From positions 2,418,001-2,482,000 of the forward strand of contig NZ_CP049857.1 of assembly GCF_011299555.1 (NCBI RefSeq): DNA of 64,000 nt, read 5' to 3'. The DNA is from Dysgonomonas sp. HDW5A (lineage in GTDB: Bacteria > Bacteroidota > Bacteroidia > Bacteroidales > Dysgonomonadaceae). The translations under genes and the position numbers were made by a program. The notes beneath the pieces are model-generated. The model was not told the origin of the DNA, made no database searches, and saw only the letters and a list, made by a program, of their open reading frames with translations. Positions 9,818-19,389 of this stretch are shown piece after piece; the first letter of the stretch is position 1, and each line of letters starts with the position of its first letter.

Positions 9818-9855
9818 CTTGCCAAAGCAATAAATAGTTCTGCGAACTTAGTTTC
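9818..9855 (+). repeat. AGGTCT palindrome repeat, copy 2 (compensated stem)
   Basis: It begins CTTGCCAAAGCAATAAAT and continues to a palindrome AGTTC-TGC-GAACT. Compared with the family core, both arms changed together (GGTC/GACC to GTTC/GAAC). The 5' half is nearly identical to the copy at 61901. Confidence 0.75.
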
Positions 9856-9878
9856 GAAAGGATTATAAAGTTTGGGCG

Positions 9879-9895
9879 TAATTTTGCTAATTTTG
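9879..9895 (+). promoter_or_regulatory. Possible -7 boxes upstream of sbcD
   Basis: Two TAATTTTG words (9879-9886 and 9888-9895) match the Bacteroidetes -7 form TAnnTTTG, 42-51 bp before sbcD. No well-spaced TTTG -33 box is seen, so this is tentative. Confidence 0.35.
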
Positions 9896-9936
9896 TATAT
9901 GGTAAATAACTACCATGTAATAGACAGGTAAAAGCA

Positions 9937-11148
9937 ATGAAACTTCTTCATACGGCAGACTGGCATATAGGACAAAACTTCTTTGGTTACGATCGTAAAG
10001 AAGAACATATATTTTTTCTTAACTGGCTCAAAGATCAGGTTAGGGAAACTCAGGCAGATGTTCTTTTGGTGTCGGGTGATGTATTCGATAGCCCCAACCC
10101 TTCGGCTGAATCTCAAAAGATATACTATAAATTCCTCCATCAGGTTTCGCTGGCAAATTCACATTTGCAAATTGTAATTGTGGCAGGTAATCACGATTCT
10201 GCAGGACGCCTAGAAGCTCCCAGCCCATTATTGGAAGAAATGAATGTTTCCATTAAAGGAATCGTAAAACGAACACCTGAGGGTGAAATAGATTATAATA
10301 ATCTGTTAGTTCCATTAAAGAAAAACGGTATTACCGAGGCTTGGTGTATTGCTGTGCCTTACTTGCGGCAGGGAGATTATCCGCCTTCGGAGACTTACAG
10401 CAAAGGAGTGGCTGCTATGTATGCCGCACTTTATGATGAATTGGTGAAAGTTAAAGAACCCGCTCATCCTGTGATTGCTATGGGGCATTTGCAGGCGACA
10501 GGATCGGAGCTATCAGATAATGATCGTTCGGAACGGACTATTATAGGTGGTTTGGAATGTATATCGCCCGAAATTTTTGATAAACAGGATATTGTTTATA
10601 CTGCTTTGGGACACTTGCATAAAGCACAGCGGGTGTCGGGTCGAGAAAATGTACGTTATGCAGGCAGTCCGTTGCCCATGTCTTTTGCTGAAAAAAATTA
10701 CAAACAAGGAGTTAACCTGTTGGAATTGAATAATGGAAAACTCGAAAATATAGAAAGGATAGAATTTATTCCTCCTGTGAAACTGCTTAGTTTACCTAAA
10801 GAACCCAAATCTTTATCGGAGGTATTGGATGAATTGGAACTTCTGCCCGATGGTGAGATTACATTACAATCGCCTTATCTCGAAATAAAAGTGTCGATCA
10901 CAGAACCCGAACCCTCGATGCGTCATCAGATAGAAGAATCATTGAAAGGAAAATCGGTTCGTTTGACTCGTATTGCCGCCATCACCACACGGAGAGAACG
11001 GGAAAGCCAGATAATGACTTATGAAGAATTACAAGCCGTTAATCCCTTAGAAATGGCACAAGAAGTTTTTCGCAGTCGATATGATAATGAGATGCCCGAA
11101 GAAATGGCGAAACTTTTGCAATCGGTAATAAGGGAGGTACAATCATGA
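9937..11148 (+). CDS. sbcD: Nuclease SbcCD subunit D
   Basis: The 403-residue product carries the Mre11/SbcD metallophosphoesterase motifs in order: DWHIGQ (about residue 8), GDVFDSPNPS (about 48), GNHDSAGR (about 87), GHLQATGS and LGHLHKAQR (about 228). These bind two Mn ions. With SbcC it forms an ATP-dependent nuclease that opens DNA hairpins and trims blocked double-strand ends. The length is normal. The stop overlaps the sbcC start by 4 bp (ATGA), the usual translational coupling for this pair. Confidence 0.95.
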   Translation: MKLLHTADWHIGQNFFGYDRKEEHIFFLNWLKDQVRETQADVLLVSGDVFDSPNPSAESQKIYYKFLHQVSLANSHLQIVIVAGNHDSAGRLEAPSPLLEEMNVSIKGIVKRTPEGEIDYNNLLVPLKKNGITEAWCIAVPYLRQGDYPPSETYSKGVAAMYAALYDELVKVKEPAHPVIAMGHLQATGSELSDNDRSERTIIGGLECISPEIFDKQDIVYTALGHLHKAQRVSGRENVRYAGSPLPMSFAEKNYKQGVNLLELNNGKLENIERIEFIPPVKLLSLPKEPKSLSEVLDELELLPDGEITLQSPYLEIKVSITEPEPSMRHQIEESLKGKSVRLTRIAAITTRRERESQIMTYEELQAVNPLEMAQEVFRSRYDNEMPEEMAKLLQSVIREVQS

Positions 11149-14100
11149 AAATACTGGCTATACGAGGAAAAAATCTGGCATCGCTGGAAGGCGAGTTCGA
11201 AATAGACTTTGCATCTGATCCCCTAAAATCGGCAGGGATATTTGCCATAACAGGAAGTACAGGAGCAGGAAAATCAACCATTCTGGATGCTCTTTGCCTC
11301 TCGCTCTTTGATGATACCCCGCGTACCAACAATGCAGGCGAGAATATTCAGATTAAAGATGTTCAAGATAATACCATTAATCAGAAAGACAGCCGTAATA
11401 TTTTGCGTAGAGGAACCATAGAAGGGTATGCCGAAGTTGATTTCATGGCTCTCAGTGGCGATAAGTACCGTTCGAAATGGATGGTGCGCCGTGCTCGTGG
11501 ACGGGCTGACGGTGCTTTGCAAAAGACTGAGGTGCGACTCGAAAATCTATCTACAGGTGTAGAAGAACAAGGAACAAAAACCGAAATTCTTTTGAAAATA
11601 GTGGAACTTATCGGACTGAGTTTCGATCAGTTTACCCGTGCCGTTTTATTGGCTCAGGGCGATTTTGCCACTTTCCTGAAAGCTAAGCAAAGCGATAAGG
11701 CTGAACTTTTAGAGAAACTTACAGGAACAGAAATCTATTCTAAAATATCATCTCAGATCTATCAACGGACGAAGGAAGCCGAACAGGCTCTGAATCTGCT
11801 GAATGAGCGAATTAAAGATGTGAGCTTATTGACTGATGAAGAATTGGAAGCTTTGATTCAGGAGAAAATAATGCTCAATAAAGATTTAATTCCTCTAAAA
11901 AGCCAATCGTCAGCTATTGATAAAAAGCTGGCATGGATTAAGCAAGATGAACAGATCAGGCAAGAGGTGCTGCAAGCAGAGAATGAATTGAAAAAAGTGC
12001 ATAGCCTTATCGAAGAAGCTAAGCCTCGTTACGAGTATATTTCGAAGATTGATCTTTCTCAGGAAATCAGAGATACTTATATTGAACTTTCTAATAAGCA
12101 GAAACATCTGGTCTTACAACAGTCTAATCTTTTTGAAAGAGAAAAAGAGCAGGCTGTTATTTCGGATCAATTGAAGCAAGCTGAGCAAAATCTGGCAACT
12201 TCGAAAATAGCTTTAGAGGAGCATGAGCAGAAATATACAACCACTAAGCCGGATATAGCAAAAGCAAGGGAATTGGATATTAAGATTCAGTCGGGAAAGG
12301 AAAAATTAGTTGAAGCGCAGAAAGAATTTGCAGTACAATCGGAACTGAAAACTAAGTTGGAACACCAGATTCAGGCATTTCAGAAAGATTTGAAAACAGG
12401 CGAGCAAATTTTAAATACTCTCACTCAATGGTTCGAGAAACATGACTCATATAAAGAGATTGTACCACGAATAGATTTGATTGTGAATCTGTTGAGTGAT
12501 GCACAAGTCTCGAAATCACAATCTGTAAAAGCTTCCAATAGTTTGGAGGCGAATCTATCCATACTAAAGACCCGAAAAGAAAAGTTGGAGAAATCGGAAA
12601 AAGAATACGAAAGGCTAAACAATCTTTTGCCCGGTGAGATTCTGGCTTTACGTCTGAAATTAGAAGATAATGTACCCTGCCCTGTATGTGGAAGTACTCA
12701 TCATCCGATGAAAAAGGCAGATTCTGAGAACGATGGTAATCTTCAGGAGAAAGAGTTAGAGCAAGCAAAAAAACTTCTGTTGGAAGCTATTTCTGTGGAT
12801 AAAGAGCAGATCGAGGTTATACAAAAGGAAATAACTCAGTTAGAAACTTTAATCAAAAATTACAAGTCTCAATACAATGAGGCGGTTTCTAAATTGAGTG
12901 GGTATTTGCAGCATGTATCGGATTGGGAAATTAAATTAGAACAAAATAGTTTTCAATCGGAACTTTCGGAGATAGCCAATCAATGGAATCAAAGCAAGGA
13001 AAGATTAGATAAGGGCACTAAATACATCGAATCTACCACATTAAAGTTAGAATCTGAAAATAAGAATCTAGTAACCATTGTTGACGAGTTTAGTCGAAGA
13101 GAAGAGTTATTCAAGAATGTCACTTTGCTTCAAGAAGAATTAATCAAAGAACGAAGCACACTCTTGGAAGGAAAAAGTGTAGAGGAAGTTGAAACACTTT
13201 TTGAAACTTTACAGAAACAATTCTCCTCAAAATATGAGGAGCTGAGAACTCAAAAAGATAAACTGGAATCGGATAACGCCAAGATCGGAGGATTTATATC
13301 TCAAATAAAAGGTGAGATACATACCGAATCGGAACAAGTATTGAGTTTACAGGAATCGGTGCAGGATTGGATTAATCATAACGACTATCAGATATCATCT
13401 GAAATTCTAAATGACTTGATGGCTAAATCAAGGGAGTGGATTGCACTAGAAAAAGCATCTCTTTCTGATCTTAAAAATCAAGAACTGACGCTTAATGCAA
13501 CTCTAAAAGAAAGGAATACCCGACAAACTAAACATGGGGAGGAAAAAGATAAACCCGAAGAGGGGCAAAATAAAGAAACTCTGACAGAACAGTTGTCCGA
13601 GATTGAAAATAAATCAGTTGCAATAAACAAACGCCTTACTGAGATTGAGGTGGCATTTGCTACCCACAATACAGGGAAAGAGCGTATAAAAGCTTTTGAG
13701 AAAGAGCTAAACGAAAAAGCTGCACTCTGCGAAAACTGGAAAAAGCTGAATGTTTTGCTCGGTTCTGCTGACGGAGGCAAATTTAAAGCCATTGCACAGG
13801 GTTATACTCTAGATATTCTATTGGTATATGCCAATAAGCATCTGGAGGAATTGAGCAAGCGGTATAAGTTGCAACGTATCCCGGATACTTTGGCTTTGCA
13901 GGTGGTAGACAATGATATGTTGGGCGAAATTCGCACGGTGCATTCTTTGTCGGGAGGAGAATCGTTTCTGATTTCTTTATCCTTGGCACTAGGTTTGTCG
14001 TCCTTATCGTCTAATCGGATGAAAATAGAATCTTTATTTATTGATGAAGGCTTTGGCTCATTAGATATAGATACTCTGAGTATTGCTATGGATGCTCTGG

Positions 14101-14231
14101 AAAATTTGCAAACACAAGGGCGAAAAATTGGCGTAATTTCGCACGTTGCAGAAATGACCGAACGAATTACTACACGTGTACAAGTTATAAAATCGGCTAA
14201 CGGCAGAAGTAAAATAAGTGTGGTAGGGTAA
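11145..14231 (+). CDS. sbcC: Nuclease SbcCD subunit C (SMC-like ATPase)
   Basis: The 1028-residue product has a Rad50/SbcC layout. Walker A is TGSTGAGKST near residue 40. Two long coiled coils flank the zinc hook CPVCG (Cys512 and Cys515). The ABC signature LSGGES and Walker B LFIDEGFGSLD lie near residues 940-980. The hook dimerises SbcC through zinc, and the ATPase heads control SbcD. There is no break in the frame. It is the second gene of the sbcDC operon and is followed by a hairpin terminator. Confidence 0.95.
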   Translation: MKILAIRGKNLASLEGEFEIDFASDPLKSAGIFAITGSTGAGKSTILDALCLSLFDDTPRTNNAGENIQIKDVQDNTINQKDSRNILRRGTIEGYAEVDFMALSGDKYRSKWMVRRARGRADGALQKTEVRLENLSTGVEEQGTKTEILLKIVELIGLSFDQFTRAVLLAQGDFATFLKAKQSDKAELLEKLTGTEIYSKISSQIYQRTKEAEQALNLLNERIKDVSLLTDEELEALIQEKIMLNKDLIPLKSQSSAIDKKLAWIKQDEQIRQEVLQAENELKKVHSLIEEAKPRYEYISKIDLSQEIRDTYIELSNKQKHLVLQQSNLFEREKEQAVISDQLKQAEQNLATSKIALEEHEQKYTTTKPDIAKARELDIKIQSGKEKLVEAQKEFAVQSELKTKLEHQIQAFQKDLKTGEQILNTLTQWFEKHDSYKEIVPRIDLIVNLLSDAQVSKSQSVKASNSLEANLSILKTRKEKLEKSEKEYERLNNLLPGEILALRLKLEDNVPCPVCGSTHHPMKKADSENDGNLQEKELEQAKKLLLEAISVDKEQIEVIQKEITQLETLIKNYKSQYNEAVSKLSGYLQHVSDWEIKLEQNSFQSELSEIANQWNQSKERLDKGTKYIESTTLKLESENKNLVTIVDEFSRREELFKNVTLLQEELIKERSTLLEGKSVEEVETLFETLQKQFSSKYEELRTQKDKLESDNAKIGGFISQIKGEIHTESEQVLSLQESVQDWINHNDYQISSEILNDLMAKSREWIALEKASLSDLKNQELTLNATLKERNTRQTKHGEEKDKPEEGQNKETLTEQLSEIENKSVAINKRLTEIEVAFATHNTGKERIKAFEKELNEKAALCENWKKLNVLLGSADGGKFKAIAQGYTLDILLVYANKHLEELSKRYKLQRIPDTLALQVVDNDMLGEIRTVHSLSGGESFLISLSLALGLSSLSSNRMKIESLFIDEGFGSLDIDTLSIAMDALENLQTQGRKIGVISHVAEMTERITTRVQVIKSANGRSKISVVG

Positions 14232-14265
14232 AAGAAAATTCTAAAGGTATTATATAATAAAATCG

Positions 14266-14307
14266 AGATGCAAAATGATCTATAATAGATGTTTGCATCT
14301 TTTTTTT
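14266..14307 (+). terminator. Terminator of sbcDC
   Basis: AGATGCAAA (14266-14274) pairs with TTTGCATCT (14292-14300) and is followed by seven T. Confidence 0.8.
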
Positions 14308-14351
14308 GTTGTGTCTCGTATCTGAAATTTTATTTAAATACTTCGTGTTGA

Positions 14352-14382
14352 TTTGACAAATATAAAATTAATCCTATATTTG
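14352..14382 (+). promoter_or_regulatory. Promoter of the IclR regulator gene
   Basis: TTTG at 14352-14355 and TATATTTG at 14375-14382, 19 bp apart, match the Bacteroidetes sigma consensus (TTTG, TAnnTTTG). The gene starts 79 bp downstream. Confidence 0.75.
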
Positions 14383-14461
14383 TTTATGTATGGGAACTTA
14401 GTTTTTATATGTGAATTTATTGGTGTTTCGTTCACATATAGAAACGTGAAAAATCTATTTT

Positions 14462-15235
14462 ATGCGTGAAGAGGAAAAGCAAATTTCGATGATTACAAAA
14501 TCATTTGAAGTATTGGAATTACTATCAAAGAATCCGTGTGGATTGACTTTGCAGGAGGTTGTCACACAATTGCAATATCCAAAGTCGTCACTTTATAAAA
14601 TTGTATCTAATCTTCAGGAACTCGGTTATCTGGGGAGGGAGATGGATAGCTCTCGTTATTTTTTGTCTCGTAAACTACTGACTCTGGGGGTAACTGCTTT
14701 CAATAGCAGTAATATTATTGAACGTTCCAAAGAATACATGAAACTCTTACGTGATGAGGTGGGCGAGTCGGTAATGATAGGTACTCTTATTGATGACGAA
14801 GTTGTCTTGCTGGAACAAATAACAGGATCGCTGGACTTTGTGTTTACATTAAAGCAAGGAATGAAATTCAATCTTTATTCAACAGCACCCGGTAAGGTAA
14901 TATTGGCTTTTTTAGATAAAAGCAAGCAAAATGAGATAGTCGATAATTTGCAACTCGAAGCGATAAATGAATACACAATCACAGATAAGGAATTACTAAA
15001 GCAAGAACTTGAAATTATTCGTCAACAAGGATATGCAGCAGATATCAATGAAACGGTGGAAGGTGTGCATTGTATTGCGGCTCCTATCTGGGATGAAACC
15101 AAGAAAGCTATTGCCTGTGTGTGGACGTCGGGGCCTGCGGGGCGTTTGCCAAAGAAAAATATAGAAACGATAGCTCAGCAAATCATAGAATGTGGACTGT
15201 CGATTTCGCATAACATTGGATATAGAAAAGTATAA
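14462..15235 (+). CDS. IclR-family transcriptional regulator
   Basis: The 257-residue product has an N-terminal winged helix (about residues 10-65: SFEVLELLSKNPCGLTLQEV, SLYKIVSNLQELGYL) and an IclR effector domain with its usual landmarks (YSTAPGKVILAFL, GYAADINETVEGVHCIAAPI). In this family the C-terminal domain binds small carboxylates or sugar breakdown products and controls adjacent catabolic genes. The only gene close behind it is the exported DUF1349 protein, 23 bp away, so that gene is the likely co-transcribed partner. The ligand is unknown. Confidence 0.88.
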   Translation: MREEEKQISMITKSFEVLELLSKNPCGLTLQEVVTQLQYPKSSLYKIVSNLQELGYLGREMDSSRYFLSRKLLTLGVTAFNSSNIIERSKEYMKLLRDEVGESVMIGTLIDDEVVLLEQITGSLDFVFTLKQGMKFNLYSTAPGKVILAFLDKSKQNEIVDNLQLEAINEYTITDKELLKQELEIIRQQGYAADINETVEGVHCIAAPIWDETKKAIACVWTSGPAGRLPKKNIETIAQQIIECGLSISHNIGYRKV

Positions 15236-15258
15236 TAAATAAACATAACACGTAAAAC

Positions 15259-15912
15259 ATGAAAAAGAAAATCGCACTTTTAGGATGCTTAGTTGCATTA
15301 GCAGGTCAATCGGTTTTGGCTCAGAGTTTAGACAAAATGCAATGGTTTAATGAGCCTGAAAAATGGGAGGTTAAAAATAATACTCTCAATATGGAGGTAA
15401 CCCCCAAATCTGATTATTGGAGAGTTTCACATTATGGGTTTACGGTAGACGATGCTCCGTTTTATTATGCAACGTATGGTGGCGAGTTTGAAGTAAAAGT
15501 GAAAATTACTGGAAATTATAAAACCCGATTCGATCAAATGGGCTTAATGCTTCGTATCGACAGTGAGAGATGGATTAAAGCAGGAGTTGAATTTGTAGAT
15601 AATAAATTCAATATAAGTGCTGTGGTTACCGATAAGAAAAGTGATTGGAGTGTTCTTCAATTAGAGAAAACACCTTCGTTTGTTTGGATCAAAGCTGTAA
15701 GAAGACTCGATGCAGTAGAGTTTTTCTACTCATTGGATGATAAGAATTACATTATGATACGTAATGCTCCGTTTCAGGATAATATCCCTGTTATGGTTGG
15801 TTTAATGGCTGCAAGCCCCGATGGTGATGGCTTCAATGCGAAGTTTGAGAACTTCAAAGTGAATCAATTACCGGATATGCGTCGTCAGGAGTGGTTAAAG
15901 AATAATCAATGA
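15259..15912 (+). CDS. Exported DUF1349 (concanavalin-like) protein
   Basis: The 217-residue product has a signal peptide (MKKKIALLGCLVALAGQSVLA). The rest matches DUF1349: YWRVSHYGF, DQMGLMLRIDSERWIKAGVEF, WIKAVRRLDAVEFFYSLD and PVMVGLMAASPDGDGF. The fold is a beta-sandwich like that of lectins and glycoside-binding proteins, but no catalytic residues are established. Extra sequence after the domain is short. It follows the IclR gene by 23 bp and ends at a bidirectional terminator. A role in handling an extracellular sugar is a guess from context. Confidence 0.8.
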   Translation: MKKKIALLGCLVALAGQSVLAQSLDKMQWFNEPEKWEVKNNTLNMEVTPKSDYWRVSHYGFTVDDAPFYYATYGGEFEVKVKITGNYKTRFDQMGLMLRIDSERWIKAGVEFVDNKFNISAVVTDKKSDWSVLQLEKTPSFVWIKAVRRLDAVEFFYSLDDKNYIMIRNAPFQDNIPVMVGLMAASPDGDGFNAKFENFKVNQLPDMRRQEWLKNNQ

Positions 15913-15933
15913 TTATTTATTGATATAACACGA

Positions 15934-15964
15934 AAAAAGGTAGAGCATAAAACTCTACCTTTTT
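15934..15964. terminator. Bidirectional terminator between convergent genes
   Basis: A perfect 12-bp stem, AAAAAGGTAGAG with CTCTACCTTTTT, and a 7-base loop lie between the DUF1349 gene and the PBP1A gene, which converge here. Confidence 0.85.
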
Positions 15965-15985
15965 CATTTTATATGGATTGAAAAT

Positions 15986-18382
15986 TTACTCTTCTACTGG
16001 TACTATCAGATTATCGATATCTACACCCTCTATGGCTAGACTATCAACAGCTGTTGAATCTATCTCTACTCGCTTAGGAGTTTGGCACTGATAATTACGA
16101 CTTATTGGCTGTTTAGGTTTTGGAAACTGACCTCTGTAAGCTGCCAAGTTTTTATCGGCTAGAACTTTTTCCATAAAATAACCGAATATAGGGAGGGCTG
16201 TTCTGCTTCCTTGACCCAAAGCCCCTGTTCTGAAATGGATGCTTCGATGTTCGCCACCTACCCATGCACCGCCCACTAATTTTGGGGTAACACCTACAAA
16301 CCATGCATCGGAATGATTGGATGAGGTTCCTGTTTTTCCTCCAAAGTCGGTATCGAAGTTAAAGAGATTAAAACCCCATAGAGCTTGCGATGTTCCTCCC
16401 GGTTCAGAAAGTCCCGATCTAAGCATTTCTGTCATTAAGAAAGCTGTTTCGTAAGGTAGTGCCTGAGTTTGTTTCGGATCGTATTTATAAATGACTTTTC
16501 CGTTTCGATCCTCTATACGGGTAATCAGTACAGGATCGTGTGTCATACCATCGTTTATAACAGTACAATATGAGTTAACCAATTCCAATAGGGAAACATC
16601 CGATGCACCCAATGATACGGACGGTGTTTCGTTCAACGGAGTTTTTATACCCATTGCATGAGCTGTTTTAATCACGGCATCTATCCCTACCTCTTTGGCA
16701 AGCTGTACGGCAATTGTATTTATCGAACGGGCAAAGGCTGCTTTCAGATACATGGTATCGCCTGTATAGGTTGCATCCGCATTGCGAGGAACCCATTTTG
16801 TTGGCTTACCTTTATCTATTACATCCCAATCTGTATATTGATCGATGCGGGTATCACATGGCGAGAGTCCGTTATTGAATGCCGCAGCATATACAAATAG
16901 TTTGAATGTAGAACCCGGCTGGCGTTCAGAAGTAACTTTGTCATACTTCCACGATCCGAAATTTATATCGCCTACCCATGCTTTTACAAAACCAGTTTGA
17001 GGTTCCATAGCTACAAAGCCTGTGTGCATGAAATGTTCCATATATCGGATAGAGTCCATTGTACTGATGGTAGTATCACGTGTACCTGTTTCATAATCAA
17101 ATACTTTGAGGCGATGAGGTTTATTCAGATAAAAATCAATAGAATCGGGTTGATTAGGAAACTTTCTTTTCAAATCTTTATAGGCTGATGTTTTCTTGGC
17201 AATATTTTCAATGAAACCGGGAATTTCTTTATGATTTTCGTCCTGCCAAGGGTTTTCATTCCCCCAATGACTATTAAAATTACGTTGTATAATACGCATT
17301 TGCTTGTCTACAGCTTCCTCTGCATATTGCTGCATCTGGTAGTCAACCGTAGTATATATCTTCAGTCCGTCACCATACAGGTCAACATCGTTCTCTTTAC
17401 ACCAGTCACTCAAGAAACTGGCAACCGCATCCTTAAAGTAAAGAGCCATACCGTTGGTATTTGTTTCCGTATTATTAGCCAGAATAATTGGAATCTGTTT
17501 CAACGAGTCGAATTCTACTTTTGTAATATACTTATTCTTTAATAGGTTACTTAGTACCACATTGCGGCGTTCCATACTATTCTCGGGATTTATACGAGGG
17601 TTGTATGTGGTGGTTGCTTTCAGTAATCCGACTAATGTGGCTGCTTGTTCTATGGTTATATCCTGAGGCGTAGTGTTGAAATAACTTTTACTCGCCGTCT
17701 TTATGCCGTATGTATTACTGCCGAAATCAACGGTATTGAAATACATGGTTAGTATCTCATCTTTGCTATAAAACATTTCCAGCTTTACTGCTAAAATCCA
17801 TTCCTTGGATTTCATGATCACCATTTTTATTCCCGGTATATATCCTAATAATCCTGTCGAATATTGTGATCTTACCTTGAACATATTCTTTGCAAGCTGC
17901 TGAGTTATAGTACTCGCCCCACGAGCATTGCCTTTAAACATATCTTTAACGGCTGCAAATAATCCTTGCACATCTATACCGAAATGACGGTAAAAACGTT
18001 CGTCTTCTGTTGAGATTAATGACTCTCTCAGTACCGGAGATATTTCTTCGAACTTAACCGGAGTTCGGTTCTCTCTGAAATATTTACCCAGCAATTTACC
18101 GTCGGAACTGTACAATTCCGATGCAACATTTTGTATGGGAGCATTCACCTCCGATAATCCGGGGGATTTACCGAATAACCAAAGGAAGTTTATATCAACT
18201 AAAAAGAGGAATCCAAAAAGAGCTGCGATAAATGTAGCAAAGAGGATTGCAATTTTTTTATACCAGCGTGATTTTTTATAATAGGCAATATAATTGGCTA
18301 CCCATTTTTTGATCTTGCCTTTTGTTGTAGAGAAAATATCTTTCGATATCTTAGTAAGTTTCTGAAAATCAAATTTTTTCAT
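15986..18382 (-). CDS. Penicillin-binding protein 1A, bifunctional
   Basis: The 798-residue product is a class A PBP. One membrane helix (about residues 43-65) is followed by a GT51 glycosyltransferase domain (STEDERFYRHFGID, GASTITQQLAKN). The transpeptidase domain has SxxK in GSTFKLF and KTG in GGKTGTSS. It polymerises and cross-links peptidoglycan on the outer face of the inner membrane. All key motifs are present and the length is normal. It is a single gene whose 5' region is shared with the divergent HipA-like gene. Confidence 0.93.
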   Translation of the reverse strand: MKKFDFQKLTKISKDIFSTTKGKIKKWVANYIAYYKKSRWYKKIAILFATFIAALFGFLFLVDINFLWLFGKSPGLSEVNAPIQNVASELYSSDGKLLGKYFRENRTPVKFEEISPVLRESLISTEDERFYRHFGIDVQGLFAAVKDMFKGNARGASTITQQLAKNMFKVRSQYSTGLLGYIPGIKMVIMKSKEWILAVKLEMFYSKDEILTMYFNTVDFGSNTYGIKTASKSYFNTTPQDITIEQAATLVGLLKATTTYNPRINPENSMERRNVVLSNLLKNKYITKVEFDSLKQIPIILANNTETNTNGMALYFKDAVASFLSDWCKENDVDLYGDGLKIYTTVDYQMQQYAEEAVDKQMRIIQRNFNSHWGNENPWQDENHKEIPGFIENIAKKTSAYKDLKRKFPNQPDSIDFYLNKPHRLKVFDYETGTRDTTISTMDSIRYMEHFMHTGFVAMEPQTGFVKAWVGDINFGSWKYDKVTSERQPGSTFKLFVYAAAFNNGLSPCDTRIDQYTDWDVIDKGKPTKWVPRNADATYTGDTMYLKAAFARSINTIAVQLAKEVGIDAVIKTAHAMGIKTPLNETPSVSLGASDVSLLELVNSYCTVINDGMTHDPVLITRIEDRNGKVIYKYDPKQTQALPYETAFLMTEMLRSGLSEPGGTSQALWGFNLFNFDTDFGGKTGTSSNHSDAWFVGVTPKLVGGAWVGGEHRSIHFRTGALGQGSRTALPIFGYFMEKVLADKNLAAYRGQFPKPKQPISRNYQCQTPKRVEIDSTAVDSLAIEGVDIDNLIVPVEE

Positions 18383-18557
18383 GAATTTTTTGATCGTAGT
18401 AATAAGACTGTAAATGTAATAAAATTTACTTCTGTATAATCATGCTTCTCTATTTTCTTGATTATATCAGTAGTTTTTAGATAAACACTTATAAGCGTGA
18501 TATGTTGTACTTATTGTATCTTTACTCCATATTTTAGGTAGTATGATGTATATTATA

Positions 18558-18594
18558 CTTTACAAAGCAATAAACAGGGTTTGAGACCTTGCTA
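18558..18594 (+). repeat. AGGTCT palindrome repeat, copy 3
   Basis: CTTTACAAAGCAATAAAC is followed by GGGTTTGAGACCTT. The 5' half matches copies at 9818 and 61901. One T-G wobble replaces a pair in the stem. It ends 7 bp before the preferred start of the HipA-like gene. Confidence 0.75.
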
Positions 18595-18600
18595 AACAGT

Positions 18601-19389
18601 ATGATTATGGAATTACGGACGGTTAATGTTACACGATATATTACTCCTTTGCGAGAAGGGGGGTCGTTACCTGCTTTGGCTGAGGCCGATGATGGGTTTA
18701 AATACGTTGTCAAATTCAGGGGGGCAGGGCATGGAACAAAGGCGTTGATTTCGGAGCTGATTGGTGGACAGGTTGCACAAACATTGGGTTTCCGTATCCC
18801 CGAGCTTGTTTTTGTGAATCTGGATGAAGCTTTTGGACGCAGCGAAGGGGATGAAGAGATTCAAGACCTGCTTCAGAATAGCAAAGGACTTAATCTGGGA
18901 TTGCATTTTCTTTCGGGAGCATTTACATTTGATCCGGTGGTTACGCACGTTGATCCGAAACTGGCTTCACAAATTGTCTGGATGGATGCTTTCCTTACTA
19001 ATGTCGATCGTACTGTCCGGAATACCAATATGCTTATCTGGCATAAAGAATTGTGGCTTATCGATCATGGTGCTACTCTGTATTTTCACCATTCTTGGGT
19101 CAATTGGGAGAAATATGCGGTAAGTCCTTTCCTTCAGATTAAAGATCATGTACTATTACCCTATGCCAGCCGGTTAGACGAGGTAGATGTTGAATTTAAA
19201 AAGATACTGACATCTGAAAAAATAGGTGAGATTGTAGATCTCATTCCAGACGAATGGTTGGAGTGGGGCGATGAAGGCGAAACGCCCGGTGATATAAAAA
19301 AGATTTATCTTCAGTTTTTAATTGAAAGGATAAATAATTCTCAAATCTTTGTAAAAGAGGCTCAAAATGCAAGAAAAGCACTTATATGA
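18601..19389 (+). CDS. HipA-like protein kinase
   Basis: The 262-residue product resembles the stand-alone HipA-like kinase family. Visible residues are a candidate ATP lysine (YVVKF, K38), SELIGGQ (E52), a catalytic loop NVDRTVRNTN (D136, N141) and a metal-binding IDHG (D155). It lacks the N-terminal subdomain of true HipA and has no HipB antitoxin beside it. Starts at 18601 or 18607 are both possible; the TTG at 18589 lies in a repeat and is less likely. It overlaps the next gene, DUF3037, by 23 bp. The substrate is unknown. Confidence 0.75.
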   Translation: MIMELRTVNVTRYITPLREGGSLPALAEADDGFKYVVKFRGAGHGTKALISELIGGQVAQTLGFRIPELVFVNLDEAFGRSEGDEEIQDLLQNSKGLNLGLHFLSGAFTFDPVVTHVDPKLASQIVWMDAFLTNVDRTVRNTNMLIWHKELWLIDHGATLYFHHSWVNWEKYAVSPFLQIKDHVLLPYASRLDEVDVEFKKILTSEKIGEIVDLIPDEWLEWGDEGETPGDIKKIYLQFLIERINNSQIFVKEAQNARKALI

